DNA of 64,000 nucleotides, from contig NC_054875.1 of assembly GCF_018320785.1 (NCBI RefSeq), positions 31,811,157 to 31,875,156 on the forward strand, given 5' to 3'. A program made the position numbers and the translations under genes. The stretch is from Cheilinus undulatus. Its lineage: Eukaryota > Chordata > Actinopteri > Labriformes > Labridae. This document shows positions 1 to 12,623 of the stretch, piece after piece. Under the pieces are notes generated by a model, which worked only from the letters and a program-made list of their open reading frames with translations, was not told the DNA's origin and did no database searches. Positions within the stretch are counted from its first letter, which is position 1, and each line of letters begins with the position of its first letter.

Positions 1-249
1 ATTTGGTGGACTACTTTGTGGTAATTTATCCAACTTTGGATACTGCGAAATTCGAGGCCATATACATTTTTATGTATACATACATTAGATGTATTTCTGG
101 GCTTTTTGTGACTCTTTAACATACATAGGACAATGCTTAAAGTTGAAAACAGAGATAAAATAGTAGGGATTGACATGGATTTTATCCTGGGCTGCCAATG
201 GGCCACAACCTGACTGCTAGGATATCTGCAGCCCATTATGGGGTATATA

Positions 250-1552
250 CAGTGCCTATAAAGTTTTCATCCAATTAGATGTTTCAACCTTTTGGTTTTA
301 TAAATCAATCATGGTCAATATAATTTGGCTTTTTAACAAGAAAAAATCTTTAATGTCAAGGTATAAACAGATTTCCACAAAGTAATGACAATCAAATAAA
401 ATATGCAATGGTAATTAAGTGACCAAATAAACATTCACCCTTTCAATCAGGCTAGCACATCAGGACACTACAATTTTATTCTTTTTTGTTATTTGCAAAA
501 CTGCTCAAGCTCTGCCAGGTTGCACAGGGATTGGGCATGAATTGTCCTTTTCAAGTCCAGCCACTAATTCTATTTTATTGAGGTCTGGGCTTTGACTTGG
601 CCACTCCAGACCACTCATCTTTTTGTCTTTAAACCATTTCTGTGTAGCTTTCACCGTATGCTTCAGGTCATTGTCTTGCTTGAAAATAAATCTTTTCCCA
701 GGCCATAGTTCTCTTGCAGACTGAATACGATTGTCCCCTGGGTTTTTCTGTATTTTTCTGCATTCATTTTACTCTCCATCTTTACCAGCCTTCCACAGTT
801 GGCTGGCAAGAAGCATCCCTACAGCATGATGCTGCCACCACTTTGCCCTACAGTGGGGATTGTGTGTAAGAGTTTGGTGTCCATCAAACATAGTGTCTTG
901 TCTGATGGCCAAAACCATTTTGGACCTCCCACTTGACCAAGGAGTCTCCCTCATGACCTTTGGCAAACTCTAGTGGAGATTTACTGAGTTTTCTTCAACA
1001 GTGGCTATCTCTTTGTCACTCTCCCATAAATGTTTGACTGGTGAGGGATCCGGGCAACAGTTGTTGTATGCAGAGTTTCTACCATCTCAGCTAGGGAAGT
1101 TTGTAACTCCTTCAGAGTAGTCATAGGTATCACTGAACATCCCGGGGATGTTTAGTGCATTGGAATTTTTTTTTGTATCCATACTTTTCAATAACCTTTT
1201 TCTCTGAGTTGCTTGAAGAGTTCTTTTGTCTTCATGGTGTAATGGTAGCCAGGAGTAGTGATTAATCAGTGAGTGGACCTTACAGACACAGGTGTCTTTA
1301 ATCACATTCGCTGCACTCAGGTGATCCCCATTTCATTAATTGTGAGACTACTAGCACAAATTGGCTGGACCTCTGTTGAATTAGGTCAGTCACTTTAAAG
1401 GGGAGAATATTTATGCAGTCAGTCTGTTTTCACTTTGAAATGAAAGGGTTTTTTTTCTTGTCAATAAAGCCAAATTATTTTGACCATGATTGATTTATAA
1501 AATCAATAAAAGGGTAAAACATCCAAGGGGATGGATACTTTTCAAGACACTG
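250..1552 (-). mobile_element. Decayed Tc1/mariner-like DNA transposon
   Basis: The two ends are long imperfect inverted repeats of roughly 200 bp. The left end starts CAGTGCCT and the right end finishes ACACTG, with TA on both outer sides, the target dinucleotide of Tc1/mariner elements. The shared repeat includes a stretch around TCAATCATGGTCAATATA near 307 and its reverse complement near 1480. The interior, read on the minus strand, resembles fish Tc1 transposase genes but is broken into short pieces (for example 769-966 and 1087-1305) by stops and shifts. No intact transposase remains. A truncated relative lies at about 55,722-56,285. Confidence 0.8.
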
Positions 1553-4500
1553 TATATTTCATTGGTATAAGTTACACCTGGCTCTGAGACATGTTTAAAT
1601 ATTAAGATGTTTTAATTTTAAGTTGTTATGCTCTAAGAGCTGATGAAGTATGGGTGTTTGGGAATGTATACTTCAGATTTGGTTAAGTTTTCTGGCTTTG
1701 TCTCCAGATTTTTTTTTTTGTTTTGTTTTGTTTTCTTGCCTTGATTACTTTTAGCTAAATGACTGAGGACATCATGTTGTACTTTGCCTGGTGCCTCCCC
1801 AGCCCCTGCTGCAGCCTGTCCTTCAATGAACCTTACCTTTTAACCTTCCCTGATAGACACTTGGACCTGAATTATACACACAAAAAAATCACTAGTTGAC
1901 TGCTTTAAGTTATGAATTTATTCAAAGAGAAGAAAGCAAACTGTGGTTCTCTGGATGCACACGCAGGGACAGGCATGTCTTCTCCATAGAGGACACACTT
2001 TCAGAGCATCTCGCATGACCGAGCACAGAGGGGAGAGAGATGAACACAGGCTGCCACTGCTGTAAACCATCATGGCAGCCACTTATCCCGCTCGTTCCCC
2101 TCTACAGCAAAATTATGTCCCTGCTATGGCGGGCGAAATATTCCCATCTTTTTCCCTGAGAATGCGAATATGTAAGGAAGAGAAAAATTACAACACATCT
2201 TTGAGAGTGGAGCGACTGTGCATATTGAAGTCAAGCTGATATTTGTATTGATAGTTTTGTTATTAATTATATTTTCAGGATGGGAAAGCATGTGACGGAT
2301 GAGGAGTGGTAAATTAACTTGATGAATAGAAAAGGCTTTACAGCTTGTCCAGCTCACAACATGTCCATTCACACAAAGCTCTCACTCTGTCACACCTTCC
2401 TCCTGTCACTCACACAAAGCATGCTGGGAGGCATGGTTTCCAGGGCAACCGAGAGGCACCTTTTCCTTGACGACGGTTCAGAACGCGGCGATGGGAGGAC
2501 ATTAGCTTGCACCTCAGGTGTGGCAAATATCGGCGCCTATAGCTCAAACGGGAGCAGAACAAAGCGGCCGTGACCACTTTGGCAAAGAGGAGAAATGTAG
2601 AATTTGACATGGAATACATGTGAATAAAAATGACAGCACAGTTTACACGTACAAGGACCAGCAGATGATGTGAGAAGTGACATAAGTGACGAGCAATTGT
2701 TCCTGGATGAACTTTGTCGTTTTTGTGTTTAGCAGCTAGTTAGGATCCTCCAGAGTTTGCAGTGACGAGGGACCCACTGGGAGAGGAAGCAGCACTCTGG
2801 GTGTCTCTTCTCTGTGATAAATGAACTAAGCTGCTTCACACTTATAGTGTGAATTAAAATTTCACACACACATACTCCCTCAAAAGACCCTCGCACACTG
2901 TCCTAAATATGCAATAACACACTCCTGAAAACCCCTCTAGGCTCCAAAATACATCTTCAAAGAAACCCTCAATCTGCTTAACACATTTTACACACCGCAC
3001 ACACATACTGAAGCATGGCTACAGCTGCACACATGTGCACAAAGGAACACATTCAGACCCAGAGCACACAGATCAATGCAAGAAACGGGTCGACTCTGTG
3101 ATAGCGTGTTGCTTTCAGTGAAGGCCGAACCCATGAAATCCATAAAGAGGAGACAGAAGCGGAGAAGGGTGTGTCGTGTGCACGCAAAACACACCCTTTA
3201 GGACGCAGAGGCGCTCACATACATCTCAAGAGAAACACACAAGCAAAGTGAGAGGAAAATGGAAGTGTGGTGTCCTTAGGTGTGTGTGTTTGTGCGAAAA
3301 GGAGAGTGCATAGAGAATTGAGTGCAGTTAGTAGAGTTTCCCCCTCGGCTGAGGCATTAACAAGCCTATAATGGACCCTCTTAAAAAGCCGACTAGGATC
3401 TCCTCCAAAACTAACTGATTTAGAGTGGCCAGGGCCCCCGTGGGCAGTGGCCAAGTTCCCCCTCTGTCCCTCCCCAGCACAGCCACAGCCAGCCCCGGTG
3501 GCAGGCAGCACAGACTCACATTGTGTTTGTCTACTGAACCACAAGCAATAGCAGTTTATAACACAATAAAACACCATGAGGAGGCATTAATTGGATATAA
3601 TAGCCAGGGAATGATTTAGATGATTTAACACCTTTTTTCCAAGATGAGTACATAAAAGGGAGAGAAAGGGAAGAAAGGGGAATTAGAAAAGGACTAACGC
3701 ACCGTTTCCGACTTTGATTACAAATGTTAGCCTGATTGGAGTGCACCCACACAAATACAGGCTGCGAATGCACACTGCAAGCACTTGCAGATGTTTTAGT
3801 TGTGTGAAGTCCATGCAAGGTCAACCATAGCTAATTTACATGCACAATTAAACATATAAAACAGCTGTGGTTGAAAAGGAAATCATGCAAAAGAAATAAA
3901 ATCTTATCTGCCAATGCAACATCATCTATTCTGCATTGTGTTAACTCTTTAACTGGTGACAATAATCAGTCCATCGCACTTGTATCTGATGCTTACAAGA
4001 TATGACAGGCTTGCGACTAGGAAAAGACACACCCATAACCTCTTTATCACTGATCAATGTTTCAATGGCGGCGTTTTATTGACAATATGAGCATCAGGAA
4101 AATAACAGACTCCAGTTTCTCACAGCAAATTATCCTCAAGCCCTGCTCGCTAAACCTTCAAGATATTCCTGTCACCTTATCTCTCCTCACCTCCCCGTCT
4201 TTTCACTCCACGCCATGCTGAAAGGGAGCAGGGCCTTGCATGTATGTACATAATTGGCACTTTACTGTCATATCAAATTCATATCAGCGCAGGGTCCTGG
4301 GCTGCCGAGGAACAATGAGGGCCAGAGACAAAAGCGTGGCTCCCATGCTCTGAGAGTCGGCCCTGATAACCGCAGCATAGGCCGGTCAATAAAACCAATC
4401 ATCTCTAATCTTCTTATGGGGGACTAAACAGGTCCCCCAGATACTCCACAATGCCCACTAGACACAATGCGCAACCACACTGTACCAATATACGCACTGT

Positions 4501-7180
4501 ACAGACGGGCAGGAAAACAATATCTGAACCGTAACCTCAGTGTGCAGCCTCATCAGACTTATCTTCTGCTGCATAATTATCTTCTAAACATGCAAGTTCT
4601 TCAAAATATGGACTAAAGTTTATGAGATTTAAAGCAGCATTTACAAAGAAAAAGGCCTGTTTGATAGCTGGTGAAACATGATGTCATTTTTCATGTAAAT
4701 AATGTTTAAAGCACACCAAACGAAATATATTTCAGAATAAATCCCTTTAAAATTGCTGTGATGTTTGGTGTTTTTATGTGCCTTTGTAGACTTAAAAATG
4801 ATGAATAATCCTTCACTAAAAGCAGAAATGTTACCACATTTTCTATGGAGTTCATCCTCATGAGTGACGCAGAGAAACATGCACATCTCCTGTACTCCAA
4901 TCTGTTGTTTCTCCTGAAACACACGACAGAGAGGATTAAAGGTCAGCACCCTCATCTTTTAGCATTTAGCTTCCACCGTCTCACCCAAAAACAACCCTCT
5001 GATTTACAGTGCTGCAGCTGTTTTAAATCTGTGTTATTTCTTTCGCTACATTCACACAAAAATGGCACAATATTAAATGATATTAAATTGCTGTTGGGTT
5101 TGGTCACACTTTCCTGCATTTCCAAAACACTCCATCAGCCTGTCAGTGGAGACTTGCATACAGCTGTATGCAAAACCTCTCTGATGCTCCAACGCCCCAA
5201 AAAAGCTCTCGACTGGGGCCTACACAATCTGCGAATAAAGTGTGGGGGATGGGAGAGGTCACTGGGGTTGAAGCTATATGGTTTGTGCAGCTTAATCATC
5301 CCCAATTCATTTTTAAAGAAGATACATGTGATGTCATATATGCAGGGAATCAACAAAAATATAAAATGTCAGCTGAGGAAAATGTCACATGATCTGAAAA
5401 TTAGGGTTGGAAAAATTCTTACTTTTATAGATTTCCCAGAAATACACACTTCTAAGTCTTTCTCCATCTTCCTCTCTCTCTGTCGCTCTCTCTAATGATG
5501 TTTGGCTGAGGTGTGGGTTAATTGCGGGGTTAACTGATGGCGTCGAGGAGCACTGTGCTGCGAGTATGAGACGACAGCCAGGTTTAGTCACAGTGTGTGG
5601 ATGAGAGAAGCTGTGCATACGTTTATTGAATTTCTGCAGGTTTGCATGCGGTGTTTGTGTGCATGTATCTGTGTGATGGAGCTGGAGAGGAGGAAAAAGA
5701 GGGACTTGTGTCTTTGTGCTTCTCCACATGCACTTATAAAACAGCATCAGCTGGGCATGAATGAGCATCAGGAAGAGCAACGCTTTGAAGGGAGGTTAAA
5801 CGTGTGCCTTTGTTTTCATGTGAACGGCTGACATGTGGGATTTGTGTAAAACTCACCTTAGCAGCAGTGTCACCTCTGCTCTGTGGAATAAAGAAGAAAA
5901 AGTGTATTTGTTGCCAGTGTGTTGATCTCATTGGAATTTGACTTGTTTTGCAGTGATGCAGTAATGAATTTCTATGGAGGCGGTTAATGTTCCTGGTGGT
6001 TCAGTGTGTCCTGTTTCCTCTGCAGCTCTCTGACTGCTAACACTGGAGTACATGACTGAGGTGCAGAGCCAGTAATGTACAGGCTAATGATAACAGGAAT
6101 GTAAGACTTCTCTGGCCCTGTGAACACAAATATATGCAGGTGAACTTTGCATCACTTGTGTATCAATATTTGCCACTGGTTAAGACACGCAGGAAGATAA
6201 AGTGCATCTACAACACTGATCTAAACTTCATATTTACACAGTGAGCAGTAATTCTAGTACATATTGAGTTGTTAACATATACATTATGATGCATAGTCAA
6301 ATATGAAAAAGCAAAACACACTTTGAAGCAGCAGGCATTCAACAGCCTCTCAAAAAATACAATCAACATTCAGGAACAAACAGGATAATGATCCTCTTCT
6401 ACTGTCTCTGTCACAAGCAGATCAATGCAAACAGCTCATGACATTTATCAGACAGAGTCAAGGACCTCCACATTAGTCGTGACGCTCACCTCACTGCTCA
6501 AGTGGCTCAACGGTATTGATATGGAGTCCACAAAGCAAAGGACAAATATGATTCAGTCATCTTTAAATGCATAAAAATGAAGAAAAGACAAAGATGGTGT
6601 TATGTGGAAAATAATTATTAGAGGAAATGTGCTTTTGCATGTCTGTGTGTAAAAACGGGCTATTGTTGGTAGACACACATGTGAGAGTCCATGTCTGAAC
6701 CATTTTTATTGCAAAAGTATGCACAGGGATTCTGTTTTTTCCCATTTTCTGACCAAAATTTTAACCGAAAGAGTCATCTTAAATGCACAAAAATTACTTT
6801 CTTGAAAGTTTAACCATCCAAAAAATTCTATTTTTTGTGCATTTAATTTTGTGTGTCTCTATGTGTGTTTGTGTGTAAAATTATGGCTTAAATGCAGCTT
6901 TTTATAAGGGATGTAAATTAAAACAAAAAATAAAAATGCATTTAAATTGCATGTTTGAAAAAATTATCATGTTTTACCTCATTTCAAACAGTCAAAGGTA
7001 ATTTAAAATAATAATCCATGAAAGCTCTGATAACAGAGATCTAATTATATGTCAGTGTAAGCTAAGCCTTTATTAGCTTTCATAATATTTCCTAATAAGT
7101 GTATTACAATGAAAGAGCATAGTTAAAGTAATATAATATAGTTATAATATATATATATATTTATTTAGTTTAGTTTAGGA
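1553..7180. other. Intergenic stretch, no gene recognised
   Basis: AT-rich noncoding DNA with scattered CA/TG-rich tracts. No domain-bearing ORF was seen. The longest reading frame (4845-5495, plus, 216 codons) shows no motif I recognise and looks like chance. A more GC-rich patch at about 2410-2600 holds an RFX-like X-box and is listed separately. The area from 6,750 to 7,180 is very AT-rich. Confidence 0.6.
2436..2449. promoter_or_regulatory. Candidate RFX X-box
   Basis: GTTTCCAGGGCAAC is close to the palindromic X-box GTTNCCATGGNAAC bound by RFX factors. It lies in a local GC-rich patch of about 170 bp, just after GCATGCTGGGA, which resembles part of a ZNF143/Staf site. The patch could be a small promoter or enhancer. 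No transcript can be assigned to it, and a single motif match is weak evidence. Confidence 0.3.
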
Positions 7181-7439
7181 ATTGAGGCATTGCTTAAAAA
7201 TTTAATAAAAGATAAAAACTGCATTAAAAATAAGCTTACCTCACACCATGTGGAGCACATTATCTTTAGTGTAGCTCTACAAAATAAAGTTAACTTTATC
7301 CTGAAAGCAGGTGTAACACTTTATATCCAACAGATTTCCCCAAACTCACAGCCTCCAACTTCTCTCTCTTTCTCTTCCTATACTGTAAGTGTACATGGGT
7401 TGTTAATAGCAAAGTTTAATGTCGGCTGCTGTTTGTTAT

Positions 7440-7680
7440 ATCTCACCATATATTACCATTTCTCCTTGGAGGGGCCCCTTGCATTCAAATCAGCGGCCGG
7501 CTGCCTGATCGTGGAGGACAGCTTACTAGGCCCCTTGAATTGTTCACTGGGAACAATGGATTCCTTTGTCAATGTGTTTCTCTTTCTCTCCCTGGACAAT
7601 ACTGGAGGGTCCTTCTGGCTCTCTGCACTTAAGAAATGTTTGCAAAATTACACCTCTTTATATGCCTCTCAAAACAAGTA
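7440..7680. promoter_or_regulatory. Candidate noncoding regulatory element with inverted SOX motifs
   Basis: A GC-balanced block inside AT-rich surroundings. It contains ATTGTTC (7539-7545) and GAACAAT (7551-7557) as a perfect inverted pair with a five-base spacer, a layout resembling paired SOX sites. It lies about 5 kb upstream of mir-124. Conservation is inferred only from its composition and could not be measured. Confidence 0.25.
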
Positions 7681-7880
7681 GCTGTGCCAGTATAAAAGTG
7701 TGGGAGGTTTCAGGAGGAAAATGCACCGGAGATTTGTTTCTTTTCTCTTTGATAAACTTTGGTCAGTGTTTTGAAGAAAATTTCCTGTATCTAAGAAAAG
7801 CTTACCAGCATGTTTTCCCCCCCTGGAGCCCTACAATCAAGAAATGTTGCAGTCTGTTTTGCTGTAAATAAAGAGTTAAA

Positions 7881-10800
7881 ATGGAGTAAGTAATTACTTG
7901 TGACACATATAGATCATTTATAAATTAGAAAGAAAATGCTATTTTTAAAAAGTCCTAAAATGTAATTTATTTTTGGGGGGTACAGAAATCCAAAATGATC
8001 AACTAAAACGTCCCTATGAACCTGACTAAGGTAATCTACTTACACTTTGTAATGTCAGAGGGGCTTCATGTTATAAACTACAAAGTGTGTATCTGCATAA
8101 CGAGCAGATAGCGCGGAGCAGCAGCAGCAGCAGGCCGCAGCGCTGACCTCTCCTCCTCCTCCTCCTCATGAATAGGCCCATAAGCAGAAGCCCAGCTGTG
8201 CCTATTCGGGCCTTCAACAGCATTTCGGAAATCGGTATGATTTCCCTGGGAAAGTTGGCACACCAAACCGGGACAATGAGTCCAACAATGTCCAGGATTA
8301 TTAACTTGGGGAAAAAACAACTACCACAATAACGATTTTTTTTTCTGTTTTCTTCATCAACGTCTATTTGTTTTTATTTCTATACTATCATTATTATTAC
8401 ACTACGTTGGTATGATTATCTTCAGCAGCAGCCTATATGCATGTTTAAGTGATAAGATATGAGGGGAAGGCTACATTTAAAAAAAAAAAAGTAAATGCAC
8501 GTAAAGACAAGACATAACGGGGCAATTCAAATGGGCTCAGACAAAATGCACGTGCCTAGGTGTTAGCACCATGCTAACAGAACTACGTTTAAATATATTG
8601 TGTTTACAATAAAACGCGAAGTAAAACTCTTTCCCGTTTTTCCTCTTTGTTTGATATCATTTTCATGTCATTTCAGTTAAATTTATTAATAAACTGCGAA
8701 TATTTTCTAATATTTGACTATGTTCTGATTTAAAACAAATTGTAAATGACACTGTTAATGTTATTTACCCACAGAAAATAGGCCAAACCTGTCTCGAACA
8801 CCCACAAGCTGAATTGCGCAGAGCCCTACATGAAGTTTGGTCCTCCAGTTTTCCTGTACATGTGTATTGCCTCATCATGTTTTGCTCAGCTGTTTGCACC
8901 AACTTTGCTATCAAGTGTGCGCATTTTTGAGTTGGAAAGTGTCTTATTCGAATCTCTTTCTTGAATTGTCAACTCAGCTGCACCTGCTGCAACAAAAAGA
9001 TATTTTAAATACCGAGCATATTTGTTAGAAATGCTTTCTGTTGTCAGCTCCACATAAAACCCCGCCGCGGCACGTTCCCTAATGTAATTCAAACGCACAG
9101 GAATATTTTCCCAGCGTACCTCAAAAGTCCAGGGGCCGCAGCTCGCACAACTGGGGCCGACTCTCCTCTCTCTTTTGTTGGGGCTATTGTGGGGGGCTGC
9201 GTGTTGGGATTGGAGGTGGGGGGGTGTAATGAGGGGGCTGCGACCCCCCGATGGGGGTGCATTTGCTGTCCAAAGACCGTTAGACAGTGGCTGAATGAAT
9301 GGGGCCTGAATGTCATTGTAATGCACAGGGACAACTCCCCCTTCATTCAGCTTAAGATGTGGAGGCCGCTCTGCTCTGCACGGGGAGAGATGAGGGAAGA
9401 AAAAGCTGCTGCGATTCAATTCACGATCCGGAATCTCTCTTGTGCATGTGGAGGAGACACGGAGGCTGGTTTTGCTGAGAGCTATAGGCGTTGTGCTGCA
9501 GCGTTTGCGTACGTTTTCTGCCCACGCTAAGGCCTGCTGCTGCACAAAATGGAGAGAAGATGCAATGGAGCCTCAGTATGGTGCATGGAGAAATCAACAA
9601 CGAGAGAAAGACACTGAACAAAGGATTGTGAGTCCAAGTCAGCGTGGATTTATCACTATGGGCGATGACTGGACCGAGGACGCTTCTACTTCTGCAGGCT
9701 GGGTTATTACATTTACTCTTTTTGGCAACAGTGAACCCGTAGACCTGTAAGCCTAACAAATGGCTTGCATTAGTGAATTGACCTGCATTAATGTAAATGC
9801 AGGAAGCTCGTTTTGAGATGTAGATTACGACGGAGGCTGAGATGAGACAAAAGGCATGCCTATTAAAATAGTTAATAATTGCATTTGTTTGAAAAAGAGC
9901 ACATTTGCGATTGTATAGGCTCAGTTATGGAGAGTAAAAGAGGAGCGGTTTCATCCTAAACAGCGCTGATGGGTCCTCCTCTCCCTCTCTTTGTTCAGCC
10001 AACAGTGGGAGGTAGACACAAGCAAGGGAAGGAGAGAGAAACATTTGAAAATCCAAGGCATTTTCTTCCGGGACACTTTATTCCTGCAGGGTTTTTTTTA
10101 GCCAGATTTAGCTGCAGAAATAAAAACACAGGTTATCACTGACTTAAACTGGTAAAGGAAAATAAAATTTAAACGACATTATGATGGTGTGCATATGGCA
10201 GGCCTACATGTGCGTTAACGTGCAAAACATATTTTTAAGAGATAAATGGGCAAGGTCTTACTTTAGTCAACACAAGAATATTTTATTGATTTTACTGACA
10301 CAAATTATAGAAAATTCATACTTGAAATGAAAATGATGTGAAAAAATATACGGTGTCAGTTTTGCAGCAGGAAAGCTAAGAATTGCTTTTAGAAGAGCTG
10401 ATAAATATTTGTTTATAAAAGTAGGTCACACATCCTGACAAAGTCATAATCGGAGCTAGCAGGGGATTGTAATATATGAAATACAGTCTAGAACATTGAC
10501 TCCCACACTGTGCTAACTGTGCATACTATACTTGTACCCTACTGCCATTTAATATGTGCACCACATATGATTATTTCCCTATTTAATCTTCAGCTGTTAC
10601 ACAAAAACAGATGCTACATTAGCATGTGTTCTCAAACACTGGGTAGCACAGGCTACAGGCCTGAAAAGAGCAACCTTAAACACAGCTATGGAGAAGTGTT
10701 TGAAATGTTTGGTAGGAAGAGATTTATCTTGGGGTTTCATGCAATATTCATCTCTTAAAAAGTAATTGCATGCTGATACAACCCTGTCTGCAACTGGAAT

Positions 10801-11280
10801 TCAGTGCAGTGTTAGCAAATTCATTGGCTAATCCAGAGACCTGCGTTGAATTTGCAAAGTAGAATTCATCCTCCTCTTGGCTGCCAGTACATCTTTTAAA
10901 TTCAGAGGCCAGAGGCCGTGTTTGACTTGAGTAAAAATAAGTTGTCGCTCTAGGTTTTAATCAGAATGATATCATAGTGCAAAGCTATCAACCTTTAACC
11001 ACAGGCCTGCAGCTTGGTTAGTAGCAGCAGTGAGCTGCTGGACATGCACCTGCTAAGGAAAAGAAAAAGTCAACATGCTGCTATCAGGTGTACGGTTAGC
11101 CTGTTTCTGCTGTATGCTAGATCTGTTTGAGAATGTAAACCATCGGCTGGAACTATTTCCTGTTAGCACACACGGTAAAGTCTTTCCTGATGCATGCATG
11201 CATGACGCGCTGCAGAAAGTCAGACCTGGTTTCAAGGACATTTGGGGCTGATGAGGATTTGGTTTTAATGGGGGGAGGTG
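7881..11280. other. Noncoding region upstream of mir-124, partly CpG-containing
   Basis: No gene was recognised. 8,340-9,050 is AT-rich. About 9,050-9,760 is GC-richer with several CpGs and overlapping ORFs on both strands (8886-9545 minus, 9442-9750 plus). These look like by-products of composition rather than genes, because they share no motif and have no splice partners. A palindrome-dense block at 8,095-8,320 is listed separately. Confidence 0.5.
8095..8320. promoter_or_regulatory. Motif-dense candidate enhancer
   Basis: Within about 50 bp there are a perfect palindrome TTTCCCTGGGAAA (8241-8253), a second palindrome TTGGCACACCAA (8255-8266) and two ACAATG SOX-type cores 12 bp apart (8273-8278 and 8285-8290). 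The block starts after a CAG run and a CTC run and is preceded and followed by plain AT-rich DNA. Such crowding suggests a cis-regulatory element, possibly for the neural mir-124 gene about 4 kb downstream. That assignment is inference. Confidence 0.3.
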
Positions 11281-11299
11281 AGAAGGAGGCAGGAGGGAG

Positions 11300-11500
11300 G
11301 GGGATTTGGGCCCCGGGCCATGACGTCATTGTGCGCCCATGTAATCCTCTTGCGCCGAAGCCCAATCAGCAGAGACTCGCAATTGTCTAGGATGGGAAGA
11401 GAGGGGCGCTCTAATCCGGGAGACAGTGGATCACACAGCCCGAGAGAGAGAGAGGAGAGAGAGAGAGAGAAGAGAGAGAGCGAGAGAGGGGGGCATGCAT
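11300..11500 (+). promoter_or_regulatory. Candidate mir-124 promoter with CRE and CCAAT box
   Basis: A perfect palindromic cAMP response element TGACGTCA lies at 11321-11328 and a CCAAT box at 11362-11366. A GA-repeat tract of about 50 bp follows, starting near 11,440. The surroundings are GC-richer than average and hold several CpGs. The patch lies 1.2 kb upstream of the mir-124 hairpin on the same strand, so it is a reasonable start region for the primary transcript. No TATA box is obvious. The assignment to mir-124 rests on proximity. Confidence 0.45.
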
Positions 11501-12555
11501 CCACGGCTGGATTGTGCCTGAAATGGGTCAGATTAAAAAGACACGAAGCAAAAGGAACCGGCTGACTCTTGGTGGAGAGAGGACCATTCTGCTGACGAAG
11601 AAGCCATTTTTCCACCTTAAAGAGATTTAGCCCTCCGTCTGCACGAGCTGTAGGGATACGCTAGAGAGCTCTGTGGCGCATAGAAGAAGCGCTTCCCTCC
11701 AGATATACAGTAGCCTCATGTTAAAGTAGCTATCTGTAGTTGTCAGCTGCATGGAGAGAGGAAGCATCGCGCGTTTTGTCCGAGGGCGTTGATCGTGGAC
11801 AAGTCGGGGAACTGCATTCAAGCCAAGTTAAACGGAGAATACAGCACTCATCGCAGTGGGATGTATGACTTCAAAGAAATAGCATCATCAAGTGCTGCCA
11901 TTTCTGCTTCCTTCTGCTTTGCACTGTTGTCTTTGTGTTTATGGCTAGCCTGATTGTTAAATTGAGTGGTTTGGAGAGAGGACAAAGCGAGATCCTGTGT
12001 AGCCTCAGCTGTCATTCTGTGCAGGAGATGCGCAAAGACGCACAGAAATAGAGAAGTGTTTGTTAATGGTAACAACGATAATTTTAACATGTTAGATATC
12101 TGCTTTAATTCCTCTGATTGTGGGTGAGCTGATGGGGTTTGATGCCGAGCTGTGGCGCAGTGATATCAATATTTCTGTGTGTGGAATCCAAAGAGACGCA
12201 GGGGAGGAATGTGCCCGCGCGCGTTATTGCTGCTGTAGGCTATAAATCGGCTTTAGATTTGAGTGTCTGCATGCGTGTGAGCGTATGTATGCTTGTGTGT
12301 GTGTGGATAATTGCGTTGCAAAATCGGCTTTAGATTTTTTTTTTTATGTGTGTGTGTGTGTTTGTGTACGGGCGAGCGCGCGCACGGACGGGAGCTGTAC
12401 TTAAATCGCAGTCATGCAGTCTTGCATCCTCCTTGGCGGCAGCTGCTGAGGGTTTGAGCGCGTGGGAGTCAGTCAGGGTGAGAGGGGTGCTGGCTTGTCT
12501 TTATTGTGCTCCCATCAGCAGCAGGGTGAGAGGAAGACTTCTTGAAGGGTTGTCA

Positions 12556-12623
12556 CTCTGCGTGTTCACAGCGGACCTTGATTTAATGTCCATACAATTA
12601 AGGCACGCGGTGAATGCCAAGAG
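12556..12623 (+). ncRNA. mir124-3: microRNA precursor miR-124 (mir-124-3 type)
   Basis: The 3p arm at 12599-12618 reads TAAGGCACGCGGTGAATGCC, identical to the deeply conserved miR-124 guide strand as I know it. The 5p arm at 12561-12582 begins CGTGTTCACAGCGGACC, the known passenger strand. The two pair as a hairpin of about 68 nt, closed by CTCT at the base and an AT-rich loop containing TTTAATGTCCATACAA. miR-124 is the dominant neuronal microRNA: it is loaded into Argonaute and silences non-neuronal and progenitor transcripts through the seed AAGGCAC. The locus lies beyond the 3' end of ythdf1 on the opposite strand, as for human MIR124-3, which suggests this paralogue. An upstream CRE, a downstream poly(A) signal and an RE1 fit a neurally restricted Pol II primary transcript. 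Confidence 0.97.

Noticed and set aside
8886-9545. 219-codon minus-strand ORF
   Set aside because: Overlapping ORFs occur on both strands in a GC-richer patch, and none has a recognisable motif.
1-12500. HAR1-type element expected near mir-124-3 by human synteny
   Set aside because: I recall HAR1 as an amniote element and recognised nothing like it here.
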